Source of the DNA: CAVAVT01 sp963592185
Lineage (GTDB): Bacteria > Bacillota > Negativicutes > Selenomonadales > Selenomonadaceae
Assembly: GCA_963592185.1 (NCBI GenBank)
Contig: CAVAVT010000002.1
Location: 1-64,000, forward strand
Length of the DNA: 64,000 bases
Direction of reading: 5' to 3'
How positions within the stretch are numbered: the first letter of the stretch is position 1; each line of letters begins with the position of its first letter. Positions 26,326 through 34,781 of this stretch are shown in pieces. The translations under genes and the position numbers were made by a program. A model generated the notes under the pieces. The model saw nothing but the letters and a program-made list of their open reading frames with translations. It had not been told where the DNA came from and made no database searches.

Positions 26326-26354
26326 ATTGTAGCACATATATATCTGAATATCAA
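26326..26354 (-). promoter_or_regulatory. Promoter of ilvE
   Basis: TTGATA (26349-26354), a 17-base spacer and TACAAT (26326-26331) lie about 40 bases before the ilvE start. Confidence 0.65.
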
Positions 26355-26401
26355 ACAGAAATGACAAATTTTATTTAATTTTTTTGCTATATAAACAGTT
26401 T

Positions 26402-26431
26402 TTGTATTTCACTAATACACAAGTGTATACT
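26402..26431 (+). promoter_or_regulatory. Possible plus-strand promoter in the ilvE-rpsI gap
   Basis: TTGTAT (26402-26407), an 18-base spacer and TATACT (26426-26431) read on the plus strand. ATACAC-AA-GTGTAT (26415-26428), a perfect inverted repeat, overlaps the -10 and could be an operator. Confidence 0.4.
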
Positions 26432-26437
26432 CACAGG

Positions 26438-26486
26438 ATTAATTCTGGATAAACCTCCCACCACTTACTGGAGGGAGTTTATTTTC
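26438..26486 (+). ncRNA. Candidate short plus-strand RNA
   Basis: The 335-base gap between ilvE and rpsI holds, on the plus strand, a promoter-like sequence followed by a strong imperfect hairpin (26451-26480; arms AAACCTCCCACCA and TGGAGGGAGTTT) and a moderate T-rich stretch ATTTTCG. A transcript of about 50 bases would end there. No start codon with an RBS lies inside it. It would be the only plus-strand transcript in the window. The rest of the gap holds the ilvE promoter and the rpsI terminator. Confidence 0.3.
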
Positions 26487-26568
26487 GTAATACTATTTGC
26501 ACCTTGGTGGCAGATTAATTTCTAATGAAATCATCAACCCAAATTTACAATTTCATTTTTTAGAAAGA

Positions 26569-26600
26569 GAAAAACTGCCGTACCCAAAGGATACGGCAGT
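26569..26600 (-). terminator. Intrinsic terminator after rpsI
   Basis: ACTGCCGTATCC and GGGTACGGCAGT form a 12-bp stem with a three-base loop, followed by TTTTTC on the minus strand. Confidence 0.9.
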
Positions 26601-26620
26601 CCATAATTTGCAATAATAAA

Positions 26621-27013
26621 TCAGCGCTTGCTGAACTGGCTTGCCTTACGAGCCTTCTTGAGACCGTACTTACGACGCTCTTTCTCACGAGGATCACGAG
26701 TAACGAATCCAGCCTTCTTAAGAGCAGGACGGAATTCCTTATCGAGCTCCATGAGAGCACGGGTGATACCATGACGAATTGCGCCTGCCTGACCGGAAGC
26801 GCCGCCACCTGCAACGTTGGCGATAACGTCATACTTATCAACTGTTTCAGTAAGGTTGAGAGGCTGACGAACGATGAGCTCGAGAGTCTTCAAACCGAAG
26901 TACTCAGCCATGTCGCGGCCATTGATGGTGATTTTGCCTTCACCTGGAACCAGACGAACTCTGGCAACCGAAGTTTTTCTGCGGCCTGTGCCGTAGTAGC
27001 TGACTAATGCCAT
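26621..27013 (-). CDS. rpsI: 30S ribosomal protein S9
   Basis: S9 (130 residues) binds the 30S head, its C-terminal tail reaching the P-site tRNA. It begins [19 protein letters not shown] and ends in the basic [14 protein letters not shown]. The gene follows rplM by 24 bases, the conserved rplM-rpsI arrangement, and is followed by a strong terminator. Confidence 0.98.
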   Translation of the reverse strand: MALVSYYGTGRRKTSVARVRLVPGEGKITINGRDMAEYFGLKTLELIVRQPLNLTETVDKYDVIANVAGGGASGQAGAIRHGITRALMELDKEFRPALKKAGFVTRDPREKERRKYGLKKARKASQFSKR

Positions 27014-27037
27014 GAATATTGTTCCTCCTTCCAGATA

Positions 27038-27478
27038 TTAACGAATGTTGAGCTTAAGCTCTTCCGGCTGCTGTGCAGCATGCGGATGCTCAGCACCAGC
27101 GTATACATTAAGCTTACGGTACATCTGTGCACCGAGACGATTCTTAGGAAGCATTCCACGAACAGCCATCTCAATGACTCTCTCTGGGAACTTCTGCATC
27201 ATCTGTCCAGCAGGTGTAAAAGTAGTACCGCCATTATATCCGGAGTGACGGAAATAGGTCTTGTCCGTCAACTTCTTTCCTGTGAATACTGCCTTTGCCG
27301 CATTGATAACGATTACGAAATCACCAGTATCAACATGCGGAGTAAAGGTAGGTTTATTTTTACCGCGAAGCACTTTTGCGACCTCGGCAGCGAGTCTACC
27401 GACTGTCTGGCCTTCAGCGTCTACAACATACCATTTGCGTTCAATGTTTGATTCATTCGCCATAAACGTTGTCTTCAT
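27038..27478 (-). CDS. rplM: 50S ribosomal protein L13
   Basis: L13 (146 residues) is an early assembly protein of the 50S subunit. [35 protein letters not shown] and [19 protein letters not shown] are typical. GGGAGGG seven bases upstream supports the start. It is the first gene of rplM-rpsI, transcribed from a strong promoter with a leader of about 100 bases that may be autoregulatory. Confidence 0.98.
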   Translation of the reverse strand: MKTTFMANESNIERKWYVVDAEGQTVGRLAAEVAKVLRGKNKPTFTPHVDTGDFVIVINAAKAVFTGKKLTDKTYFRHSGYNGGTTFTPAGQMMQKFPERVIEMAVRGMLPKNRLGAQMYRKLNVYAGAEHPHAAQQPEELKLNIR

Positions 27479-27577
27479 GCGATATCCCTCCCTGTTATTT
27501 TTGTTATTTTTAAAATTAATATGTTTGCTGTCATCGTGTTATCCGGGGCTAGTGGAAGCACGGTGCACAACTCACAT
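27479..27577 (-). promoter_or_regulatory. rplM leader, possible L13 autoregulatory structure
   Basis: The leader contains self-complementary segments: GTGCACCGTGCTTCCAC includes GCAC/GTGC pairing, and a more distant CGTG pairs with CACG. L13 leaders that control rplM-rpsI are known in Firmicutes. I cannot confirm a match to that RNA family by eye, so the assignment rests on position and potential pairing. Confidence 0.35.
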
Positions 27578-27583
27578 GAAAAT

Positions 27584-27612
27584 ATTTTAATAAAAATACT
27601 TCCTGAAGTCAA
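27584..27612 (-). promoter_or_regulatory. Promoter of rplM-rpsI
   Basis: TTGACT (27607-27612), a 17-base spacer and TAAAAT (27584-27589), with AT-rich sequence upstream resembling an UP element, as expected for ribosomal protein genes. Confidence 0.8.
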
Positions 27613-27636
27613 GCTTTTTTTCTTTACAATTATTTT

Positions 27637-28848
27637 TTATAGAGGATGGGGGACATCTTTTTCCTCATTATAATCCTCAGCCAGCTTTGCGAATAATGGC
27701 AGAGAACGGCGTATGGTATCTGTGCTTATGCAGTAGGAAGCACGGAAATATCCCGGACAGCCAAAATCAGTGCCTGGAACCAAAAGCAAATCATACTTTT
27801 TAGCTTTCTCGCAAAATGCATAGTCATCCTCTTCCAGACATTTTGGAAACAAATAGAATGCTCCCTGTGGCTTCTGACATGTAAATCCTGCATCTATAAG
27901 TCCCTGATAGAGAAGCTGTCCATTTAATTTATAGGTCTCAATATCAGATGGCATTCCTGCACAGCGTGCCACAACTAGCTGCCACAGCGAGGGCGCATTC
28001 ACGTGGGTAAGTATGCGGCCAGCACCTGCGATTGCACCAAATACAGCAGGAAAATCCGCTACTTCATCGGGAATCACAACATAGCCTATGCGCTCCCCCG
28101 GAAGGGAAAAGGATTTGCTGTAGGAATAGCATACCAAAGTATTAGCATAGTATTTAGTAACGTAAGGGACACTGTATCCCTCAAATGCTATCTCTCTGTA
28201 AGGCTCATCAGAAATAATGAATATTGCATGTCCATATTCCTTCTGTTTTTCTTCCAGAATAGCCGCCAATTTCTTGATGGTTTCTTCAGAATAAACTACA
28301 CCGCTTGGGTTATTCGGGGAGTTGACTATTACAGCCTTTGTATGGGGAGTTATCAGCCCAGCAAAAGCTTCAAAATTAATCTGAAAATCCTCTGTCTGTG
28401 CTGGAACAACAACCAATTTTGCTCCTGTAGATTCTACAAAGCAGCGGTATTCCGGGAAAAAAGGCGCAAAGGTTATAAATTCATCATTCTCTTCAGCCAG
28501 TGCCTTGAAGCAGATGGTAATTGCCGCTGCTGCGCCAGCTGTCATGAACAAATTTTTGCCAGTAAAGGAAGTTCCAAAACGGTCATTAATGCTTTTTGCC
28601 AAAGTCTCCCTTACAGCAGGATTTCCTGGTGCAATGGTGTATCCATGAATCTCCTGTGGAGACATTTCATTTAATACATCAATAGCCGCCTGTTTTACAA
28701 AATCAGGTGTTGGAACATTGGGATTTCCAAGACTGAAATCATAGACATTTTCCTCTCCAACTTCCTGTGCCCTTTTGCGGCCATATTCAAAAATAGTTCT
28801 GATTGTGGACTTTTTAGTGCCAAGCTCATAGCATGTAGCTGATACCAT
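27637..28848 (-). CDS. PLP-dependent aminotransferase, class I/II
   Basis: The protein (403 residues from the chosen start) is a fold-type I aminotransferase, probably acting on aspartate or related amino acids. It has YDFSLGNPNVPTP, GYTIAPGNPAVRETLA, NSPNNPSGVVYS, the PLP-lysine motif SYSKSFSLPGERIGY, and YFRASYCIS with the carboxylate-binding arginine. ATG at 28848 has GGGGG eight bases upstream; an in-frame GTG at 28866 lacks one. It follows ahbB by 26 bases and is the last gene of the tig-to-aminotransferase cluster. Substrate is not determined. Confidence 0.85.
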   Translation of the reverse strand: MVSATCYELGTKKSTIRTIFEYGRKRAQEVGEENVYDFSLGNPNVPTPDFVKQAAIDVLNEMSPQEIHGYTIAPGNPAVRETLAKSINDRFGTSFTGKNLFMTAGAAAAITICFKALAEENDEFITFAPFFPEYRCFVESTGAKLVVVPAQTEDFQINFEAFAGLITPHTKAVIVNSPNNPSGVVYSEETIKKLAAILEEKQKEYGHAIFIISDEPYREIAFEGYSVPYVTKYYANTLVCYSYSKSFSLPGERIGYVVIPDEVADFPAVFGAIAGAGRILTHVNAPSLWQLVVARCAGMPSDIETYKLNGQLLYQGLIDAGFTCQKPQGAFYLFPKCLEEDDYAFCEKAKKYDLLLVPGTDFGCPGYFRASYCISTDTIRRSLPLFAKLAEDYNEEKDVPHPL

Positions 28849-28874
28849 TATACCTACCCCCTGCACTGCAGCAA

Positions 28875-29348
28875 TTATTCACAAAAATATTTCATGCTGG
28901 TCTTTTTATATTCCTTAACCGTATACATCATAGCAACATCTGACTTTGCAAGACCTGTCTGTGAAGCTAAGTTTTCAACCAAACTCTCACATTCATTCCT
29001 GCTATGGGCATGTACCATAGTATAAAGGTTATATTGCCAATTATCCGTTGTCACACGGTCATAACAGTGTGACACAGCTGGACTCTCGCACATGATTTTT
29101 GCTACCTCTTCCAGCCTGTCAGCTGATACCTTCCAGGCACATAGGCAGTTTGTCTGGAATCCGGCAGCCCTATGCCTCAGCACAGCCCCCATTTTCCGGA
29201 TTTCACCGTACTCCTTCATTAGTCTCAGTCTGCCTATGACCTGTGCCTCTGTAACGTCCAAGTCCTTTGCTATTTTCTCGTAAGGCTTGCGGCATAAGGG
29301 CAGTCCCTCCTGCACAGCTCTTATAATTTTCTTATCCAGCTCGTCCAT
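28875..29348 (-). CDS. ahbB: Siroheme decarboxylase subunit beta (AhbB-like)
   Basis: This 157-residue protein has an AsnC/Lrp-like fold but matches AhbB, a subunit of siroheme decarboxylase, which converts siroheme to 12,18-didecarboxysiroheme in the alternative heme pathway. Family features seen are an N-terminal winged helix (LDKKIIRAVQEGLPL, KPYEKIAKDLDV), KMGAVLRHRAAGFQTNCLCAW, VSHCYDRVTTDNWQYNLYTMVH and the C-terminal EYKKTSMKYF. It lies 12 bases after ahbA. The alternative reading, an Lrp-type transcription regulator, is less likely because of the paired arrangement and the HCYDR/YNLYTM motifs. Confidence 0.85.
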   Translation of the reverse strand: MDELDKKIIRAVQEGLPLCRKPYEKIAKDLDVTEAQVIGRLRLMKEYGEIRKMGAVLRHRAAGFQTNCLCAWKVSADRLEEVAKIMCESPAVSHCYDRVTTDNWQYNLYTMVHAHSRNECESLVENLASQTGLAKSDVAMMYTVKEYKKTSMKYFCE

Positions 29349-29360
29349 GTATGCCCCTCC

Positions 29361-29816
29361 TTACTTAAGCTTGAATTTAACATCTATCTTGTACTTATGA
29401 TTAGCTACAAGATCCATCATATCTATTACACCATCAAGAGCACGAATTTCAGACAATACTTCCTTCTTCACATCCTCATCTGGAGTAAGAAGTGTAAACC
29501 AGAGGTTGTATTCCCCTTCTCTTTGGTAATTATGGGTAACAAAGGTATAGGAATTAATTGCCTGAGCTACATCCTCCAACGAATCCTCCGAAACCTTTAC
29601 AGCAACGAGAGTTCCATTATATCCAAGTTTTCCGGAATCAAAAAACGGACCAATTTTACGGATATATCCGTCCCTCTTCAGTTCCTCAAGCCTATGAAGC
29701 ACGGTGCTTTCATCTGAGTCCAGCTTATCTGCCAGCACCTGAAAGGGTCTGGAATCCAATGGCATTTCCTGCTGAAGAAGATTCAAGAGCGCCTTGTCAA
29801 AACCTGTAAGCATCAA
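29361..29816 (-). CDS. ahbA: Siroheme decarboxylase subunit alpha (AhbA-like)
   Basis: The 151-residue partner of AhbB has the same AsnC-like architecture. It contains DSRPFQVLADKLDSDESTVL in the winged helix, IRKIGPFFDSGKLGYNGTLV, and VTHNYQREGEYNLWFTLLTP, a segment typical of AhbA and NirD/NirG-type siroheme decarboxylases. The two subunits form a heterodimer in the known systems. It follows engB by eight bases, placing tetrapyrrole genes at the end of the Clp/Lon cluster. The later enzymes AhbC and AhbD are not in the window. Confidence 0.85.
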   Translation of the reverse strand: MMLTGFDKALLNLLQQEMPLDSRPFQVLADKLDSDESTVLHRLEELKRDGYIRKIGPFFDSGKLGYNGTLVAVKVSEDSLEDVAQAINSYTFVTHNYQREGEYNLWFTLLTPDEDVKKEVLSEIRALDGVIDMMDLVANHKYKIDVKFKLK

Positions 29817-29824
29817 TATCCCTC

Positions 29825-30442
29825 CTACTCTGCCAAAACATTTCCTATCACATCAAGAAGCTCCAATCTTCCCTCGTTTTTCACTGAGGAATATGGCAGC
29901 ACATCCAGCTCCTTGATACCAAGTTTATTTTTTATATTGCGTATACTTTCAGCCTGCTGCTTCTTGCCAATTTTGTCAGCCTTGGTTGCAATAACCAGCA
30001 CTGGAAGTCCATTTTCCACCAGCCAGTTGAACATTTCAATATCTGACGCCATTGGGTCATGCCTTATATCAATCAGCTGACATACAAACTGCAGCTCCTT
30101 GGAATTTAAAAGGTATTCACTTATGAATTTTGACCAGGTTTTACGCCGCTCTTTTCCAGTTTTTGCATAACCATAGCCAGGAAGATCCACCAGATAAAAA
30201 TTTTTGCGTTCCGTGTCATCCTCTATTTTGACACCTATATCATAAAAATTAATTGTCTGGGTTTTTCCAGGCTGGGAGCTTACCCTTGCAAGATTTTTAA
30301 CCCTTGTAAGGGAGTTTATCAGGGATGATTTGCCCACATTGGACCTTCCGATAAAAACAATTTCCTTCTGCGGCAGCTCTGGATATTGATCTATCCTGAC
30401 AGCAGAAACGCAGTATTTCGCCTGTGTAACCACCACATTCAT
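29825..30442 (-). CDS. engB: Ribosome biogenesis GTPase EngB/YsxC
   Basis: EngB (205 residues from the chosen start) is a TRAFAC GTPase needed for late 50S assembly. P-loop FIGRSNVGKSSLINSL, G2/G3 region PGKTQTINFYDIG and LVDLPGYGYAKTGKE, G4 IATKADKIG and G5 PYSSVKNEG are present. ATG at 30442 is preferred (GGGG eight bases upstream); ATG at 30460 is only four bases from the lon stop. The lon-engB order is conserved in Firmicutes. Confidence 0.95.
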   Translation of the reverse strand: MNVVVTQAKYCVSAVRIDQYPELPQKEIVFIGRSNVGKSSLINSLTRVKNLARVSSQPGKTQTINFYDIGVKIEDDTERKNFYLVDLPGYGYAKTGKERRKTWSKFISEYLLNSKELQFVCQLIDIRHDPMASDIEMFNWLVENGLPVLVIATKADKIGKKQQAESIRNIKNKLGIKELDVLPYSSVKNEGRLELLDVIGNVLAE

Positions 30443-30464
30443 CAGCTTTTCCCCATCCATATCC

Positions 30465-32789
30465 TCACCTACTTTCTACAGCATTCTCAACCAATGCATT
30501 CTTCAGTACAGTGTCCATATTATCTGTTGGAATAAATTTCATATTTTCACGGACAATTTCCGGCAGTTCATCAATATCCCGTTCATTTTCCTTTGGCAGA
30601 ATTATTATCTTCTTGCCTTCACGGTAAGCAGCGAGAACCTTTTCCTTGAGTCCGCCTATTGCCATAACTCTGCCCCTAAGGGTAATTTCACCAGTCATGG
30701 CAACATCTCCTCTAACCTTCTTGCCAGTCAATGCGGATATTACAGCTGTAGCTATTGTTATGCCCGCTGAAGGACCATCCTTCGGAACAGCCCCCTCCGG
30801 ACAGTGGATATGAATGTCATTTTTTTCATAGAAATTTTCAGGTATTTTAAGTGCTTTTGCCCTGCTCCTGATATAGGATATTCCAGCCTGTGCAGACTCC
30901 TGCATAACATCTCCAAGCTGTCCTGTGAGATTTATCTTGCCTTTGCCCTTTAATACAGTTGCTTCAACTGGAAGAAGGGTTCCCCCTACCTCAGTCCATG
31001 CCATACCGGCTACAACACCAACAGCATCATTATTGTCATTTTTAGAATGAGGATACTTAGGCTTTCCAAGATAGGACTCCAGATTTTTGGTGGTAATCCT
31101 AATGGTTTTCTTGGTACCCTCCACAAGCTGTCTTGCAGATTTCATACAGATACGCCCAATGACACGTTCGAGTTCACGCACACCGGATTCCCTGGTATAC
31201 TCGTCAATCATCTTCTCGATAACATCCTTGCCAAACTGGAGCTGTTTAGGCAGCAATCCATTTTGCTCACGGCAGCGATTGACCAAATAACGCTTGGCTA
31301 TCTCCAATTTTTCATTTTCAGTATATGAAGATAATGTGATAATTTCCATTCTGTCCCTAAGAGGTCTGGGGATTCCGCCTAAATCATTGGCGGTAACAAT
31401 CCAAAAGACTTTGGATAAGTCAAATGGCACATCAAGATAATTGTCGGTAAAGGTAGAATTCTGGGCTGGATCCAATACCTCCAGCAGAGCTGCAGTAGGA
31501 TCTCCCTTATAATCTCCAGCAATCTTGTCAATTTCATCTAACAAGAAAACTGGATTTTTTGTTTCAGCTTTATTAATGTTTTCAATAATACGGCCAGGAA
31601 TTGCACCGACATAGGTTCTTCTATGCCCCCTTATGGATGCCTCATCTCTGACACCGCCAAGGGATGCTCTGACAAACTTACGTCCAATGGAACGGGCAAT
31701 TGATGAAGCAAGGGAAGTTTTTCCCACACCTGGGGGACCAACTAGACAGAGAATAGGAGCCTTGCTGTTATTGCCAACCAGCTGATGCACCGCTATAAAC
31801 TCCAAAATGCGCTCTTTGACCTTTTTCAGACCGTAATGGTCCTCGTCAAGAATTTTCTCTGCTGAAAGAATATCCGTGTTATCTGGAGTTTCATTATACC
31901 ATGGAAGCTTCAGAAGCCATTCAATATAGGTTCTAACTACATCAGCTTCAGCGGAATAATTCGACATCTGTCCCAGTCTGGTAATTTGCTCTGTAACAGT
32001 CTTTTGAACGTATTCTGGATAATGTCCTTCACTTAGCTGCTTTTTATATTTATCTCCAGAATCATCTTCATCCTCACCTAGCTCAACCCGGATTGCACGC
32101 ATTTGCTCGTGGAGGTAATATTCCTTCTGCTGTCTGGTAAGACGCTTTGCCACACGCTTTCTGATGCGCTTTTCCATTTCAAGAAGATCCAGCTCACGGC
32201 CAATAAATGAATACAGAAGCTCCAATCTTTCCTTAATATCCTGTATCTCAAGAAGCTGCTGCTGTTCCTCAAATTTAAGATCCAGATGACCTATTATAAT
32301 GTCAGCCATACGGACAGGATCATCAAGGGTATTAACAGTAACAATAGCGTTAGGAGGCATACGTTTGCTGAGCTTCAGCCAGCGTTCAAATTCGTGGACA
32401 AGGGTTCTAAGCAAAACCTCGGTATCCTTGTCTGTGGGAATATCATAATCAATGGCTTCTATTTCAGCTTCCACATAGGTTCCCTTATTGGTGCAGTTTT
32501 TAATGATACCTCTATGGCTGCCTTCCACCAGCAGGCGCACAGCGCCGCCGGTAAGTTTCAACATCTGCTTGATTGTAGCCACAGTACCAACACTGTACAG
32601 ATCCTCTATCTTCGGCTCATCTAAATCCGGATCCTTTTGTGCCACCAGGAAAATCTCCTGATTTCCAAGCATTGCCTGTTCCATAGCTGCTATAGATGCA
32701 GGTCTGCCCACATCCAAATTAACAACCATAAAAGGAAAAACCACCATTCCACGAAGTGGAAGAAGCGGATAGCTTTTTACTTCTGACAT
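30465..32789 (-). CDS. lon: ATP-dependent protease Lon
   Basis: Lon (774 residues) degrades damaged and regulatory proteins. It has the N-terminal LON substrate domain (YPLLPLRGMVVFPFM), the AAA module with Walker A VGPPGVGKTSLASSI and Walker B VFLLDEIDKI, and the protease domain with catalytic serine in PKDGPSAGITIATAV and lysine in LKEKVLAAYREG. AGGAGG five bases before the ATG. A terminator separates it from clpX, yet the order clpX-lon-engB is a conserved Firmicutes block. Confidence 0.97.
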   Translation of the reverse strand: MSEVKSYPLLPLRGMVVFPFMVVNLDVGRPASIAAMEQAMLGNQEIFLVAQKDPDLDEPKIEDLYSVGTVATIKQMLKLTGGAVRLLVEGSHRGIIKNCTNKGTYVEAEIEAIDYDIPTDKDTEVLLRTLVHEFERWLKLSKRMPPNAIVTVNTLDDPVRMADIIIGHLDLKFEEQQQLLEIQDIKERLELLYSFIGRELDLLEMEKRIRKRVAKRLTRQQKEYYLHEQMRAIRVELGEDEDDSGDKYKKQLSEGHYPEYVQKTVTEQITRLGQMSNYSAEADVVRTYIEWLLKLPWYNETPDNTDILSAEKILDEDHYGLKKVKERILEFIAVHQLVGNNSKAPILCLVGPPGVGKTSLASSIARSIGRKFVRASLGGVRDEASIRGHRRTYVGAIPGRIIENINKAETKNPVFLLDEIDKIAGDYKGDPTAALLEVLDPAQNSTFTDNYLDVPFDLSKVFWIVTANDLGGIPRPLRDRMEIITLSSYTENEKLEIAKRYLVNRCREQNGLLPKQLQFGKDVIEKMIDEYTRESGVRELERVIGRICMKSARQLVEGTKKTIRITTKNLESYLGKPKYPHSKNDNNDAVGVVAGMAWTEVGGTLLPVEATVLKGKGKINLTGQLGDVMQESAQAGISYIRSRAKALKIPENFYEKNDIHIHCPEGAVPKDGPSAGITIATAVISALTGKKVRGDVAMTGEITLRGRVMAIGGLKEKVLAAYREGKKIIILPKENERDIDELPEIVRENMKFIPTDNMDTVLKNALVENAVESR

Positions 32790-32810
32790 AAAAACCTCCT
32801 AGCATCTATT

Positions 32811-32841
32811 AATAAAAAAGGCGCTGCTAAAAAGCAACGCC
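32811..32841 (-). terminator. Intrinsic terminator between clpX and lon
   Basis: GGCGTTGCT-TTTT-AGCAGCGCC forms a 9-bp stem followed by TTTTTTATT on the minus strand. It should limit, perhaps not abolish, readthrough into lon, for which no separate promoter was recognised. Confidence 0.85.
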
Positions 32842-32863
32842 TCTTATCCAAAATACAACTGTA

Positions 32864-34135
32864 TCAAGCCGAAGCTTCTTTGTCCAAGACCTTACTTGCT
32901 TTACTGTCAATGGTCAGGACCGGATCCTTATGCTCGGCAACGACTTCCTTGGTAACTCTGCAGACTGAAGCGCCGTCTATGGAAGGAATCTCATACATTA
33001 CATTGCACATAATTCCTTCTATAATTGCCCTCAATCCACGAGCACCAGTCTTACGCTTGAGTGCCTCCTGGGCAATCAGCTTCAAGGCATCGTCGTCGAA
33101 TTCCAGCTTAACACCGTCCAGCTCCAACAAACGCTTATACTGCTTAACCAAAGCATTTTTAGGCTCAGTAAGGATACTGATTAATACTTCCTCTGTCAGA
33201 GCTTCTAATGTAACGACAACAGGGACACGCCCTACAAACTCAGGTATCAGTCCGTGGGAAATCAAGTCCTCAGGCTGTACCTCTTTAAGGAGTTCCTCTG
33301 ACTCTGCACTATCCTTGGAACGAATGTCCGCACCAAAGCCAAGGCTCTTATTCCCCTTGCGGTCAGATATTATATCATCCAGACCTGGGAAAGCTCCACC
33401 GCAAATAAACAAAATATTTGTGGTATCAATCTGAATAACTTCCTGATGTGGATGCTTCCTGCCGCCCTGTGGAGGAACAGACGCCAAAGTACCCTCAAGA
33501 ATCTTCAAAAGTGCCTGCTGAACACCCTCGCCGGATACGTCACGGGTAATTGACCGATTCTCACACTTCTTTGCAATCTTGTCGATTTCATCGATATAGA
33601 TTATGCCATGCTGTGCTTTTTCTACATCGTAATCAGCTGCCTGTATGAGCTTCAGCAGAATATTTTCTACATCCTCTCCCACATATCCAGCCTCAGTAAG
33701 CGATGTGGCATCAGCTATGGCAAAGGGCACATTCAGTATCCTTGCCAAAGTCTGAGCAAGCAGGGTCTTGCCGCTTCCGGTGGGTCCCAGCATGAGAATG
33801 TTGGATTTTTGAAGCTCCACATCCTCATTTTTGGAATCCTTCATATTTATGCGCTTATAGTGGTTATATACAGCCACAGAAAGAACCTTCTTGGCTTCAT
33901 CCTGTCCAATGACATACTGGTCAAGAATCGCCCTTATTTCCTTAGGCTTTGGCACTTCCTTAAGCGCAACTCCTACATCCTCGCCAAACTCATCTGCGAT
34001 AATTTCATTGCAAAGCTCAATGCACTCATTACATATATAGACACCTGGTCCAGCAACAAGCTTCCGAACCTGCTCCTGTGATTTCCCACAAAAGGAACAC
34101 TTGAGCCGGCCCTTTTCCTCACCAAACTTCATCAT
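32864..34135 (-). CDS. clpX: ATP-dependent Clp protease ATP-binding subunit ClpX
   Basis: ClpX (423 residues) unfolds substrates for ClpP. It has an N-terminal C4 zinc-binding domain ([10 protein letters not shown], then [10 protein letters not shown]), Walker [19 protein letters not shown], Walker [14 protein letters not shown], the pore loop GYVGEDVEN and the [11 protein letters not shown] sensor 2 region; the IGF-type ClpP loop appears as [13 protein letters not shown]. It starts 11 bases after clpP and ends at a terminator. Confidence 0.97.
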   Translation of the reverse strand: MMKFGEEKGRLKCSFCGKSQEQVRKLVAGPGVYICNECIELCNEIIADEFGEDVGVALKEVPKPKEIRAILDQYVIGQDEAKKVLSVAVYNHYKRINMKDSKNEDVELQKSNILMLGPTGSGKTLLAQTLARILNVPFAIADATSLTEAGYVGEDVENILLKLIQAADYDVEKAQHGIIYIDEIDKIAKKCENRSITRDVSGEGVQQALLKILEGTLASVPPQGGRKHPHQEVIQIDTTNILFICGGAFPGLDDIISDRKGNKSLGFGADIRSKDSAESEELLKEVQPEDLISHGLIPEFVGRVPVVVTLEALTEEVLISILTEPKNALVKQYKRLLELDGVKLEFDDDALKLIAQEALKRKTGARGLRAIIEGIMCNVMYEIPSIDGASVCRVTKEVVAEHKDPVLTIDSKASKVLDKEASA

Positions 34136-34146
34136 GACATCACCCT

Positions 34147-34758
34147 TCAGCCCTTAGGCGTAGAATTTTTCTTCCCTGCAGGACGAGTGATTACCTCATC
34201 AATAAGGCCGTAAGCCTTTGCTTCTTCAGCACTCATGAAGTTATCACGTTCAGTATCCTGAATGATTTTATCACGGGACTGCCCGGTATGCTTCATTAAA
34301 ATCTCATTTCCAACTTCACGGAGACGAAGGATTTCCTTTGCCTGAATCTGGATATCTGTAGACTGGCCCTGAGCTCCGCCCAATGGCTGGTGAATCATTA
34401 TCCTTGCCAGCGGCAGTGAAAATCTCTTGCCCTTTGCACCTGCCGCCAGAAGGAGTGAACCCATGCTTGCAGCCTGTCCAATACAAATAGTTGAAACATC
34501 CGGTTTAATGTACTGCATCGTGTCATAAATCGCAAGTCCGGCTGTTACTACTCCGCCAGGACTGTTGATGTAAAGATAAATGTCCTTATCGGGATCCTCC
34601 GACTCCAGGAACAAAAGCTGTGCTACAACTACATTTGCAACATTATCGTCAATAGGACCACCAAGAAAAATGATGCGGTCCTTCAGAAGTCTGGAGTATA
34701 TGTCATACGACCGCTCGCCACGGCCGGTATTTTCCACGACTATAGGTACATAGTTCAT
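34147..34758 (-). CDS. clpP: ATP-dependent Clp protease proteolytic subunit
   Basis: ClpP (203 residues) is the serine protease core of ClpXP. The catalytic serine lies in [16 protein letters not shown], the histidine in [13 protein letters not shown] and the aspartate in [11 protein letters not shown]. It begins [20 protein letters not shown] as usual. It lies between tig and clpX, the conserved tig-clpP-clpX order. Confidence 0.98.
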   Translation of the reverse strand: MNYVPIVVENTGRGERSYDIYSRLLKDRIIFLGGPIDDNVANVVVAQLLFLESEDPDKDIYLYINSPGGVVTAGLAIYDTMQYIKPDVSTICIGQAASMGSLLLAAGAKGKRFSLPLARIMIHQPLGGAQGQSTDIQIQAKEILRLREVGNEILMKHTGQSRDKIIQDTERDNFMSAEEAKAYGLIDEVITRPAGKKNSTPKG

Positions 34759-34781
34759 AATATCCCTCCAAATAATCGGGA

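Noticed and set aside
28875..29816. Pair of Lrp/AsnC transcription regulators
   Set aside because: The winged-helix start is shared, but the HNYQREG-YNLWFT and HCYDR-YNLYTM motifs and adjacency of the two genes fit AhbA/AhbB better.
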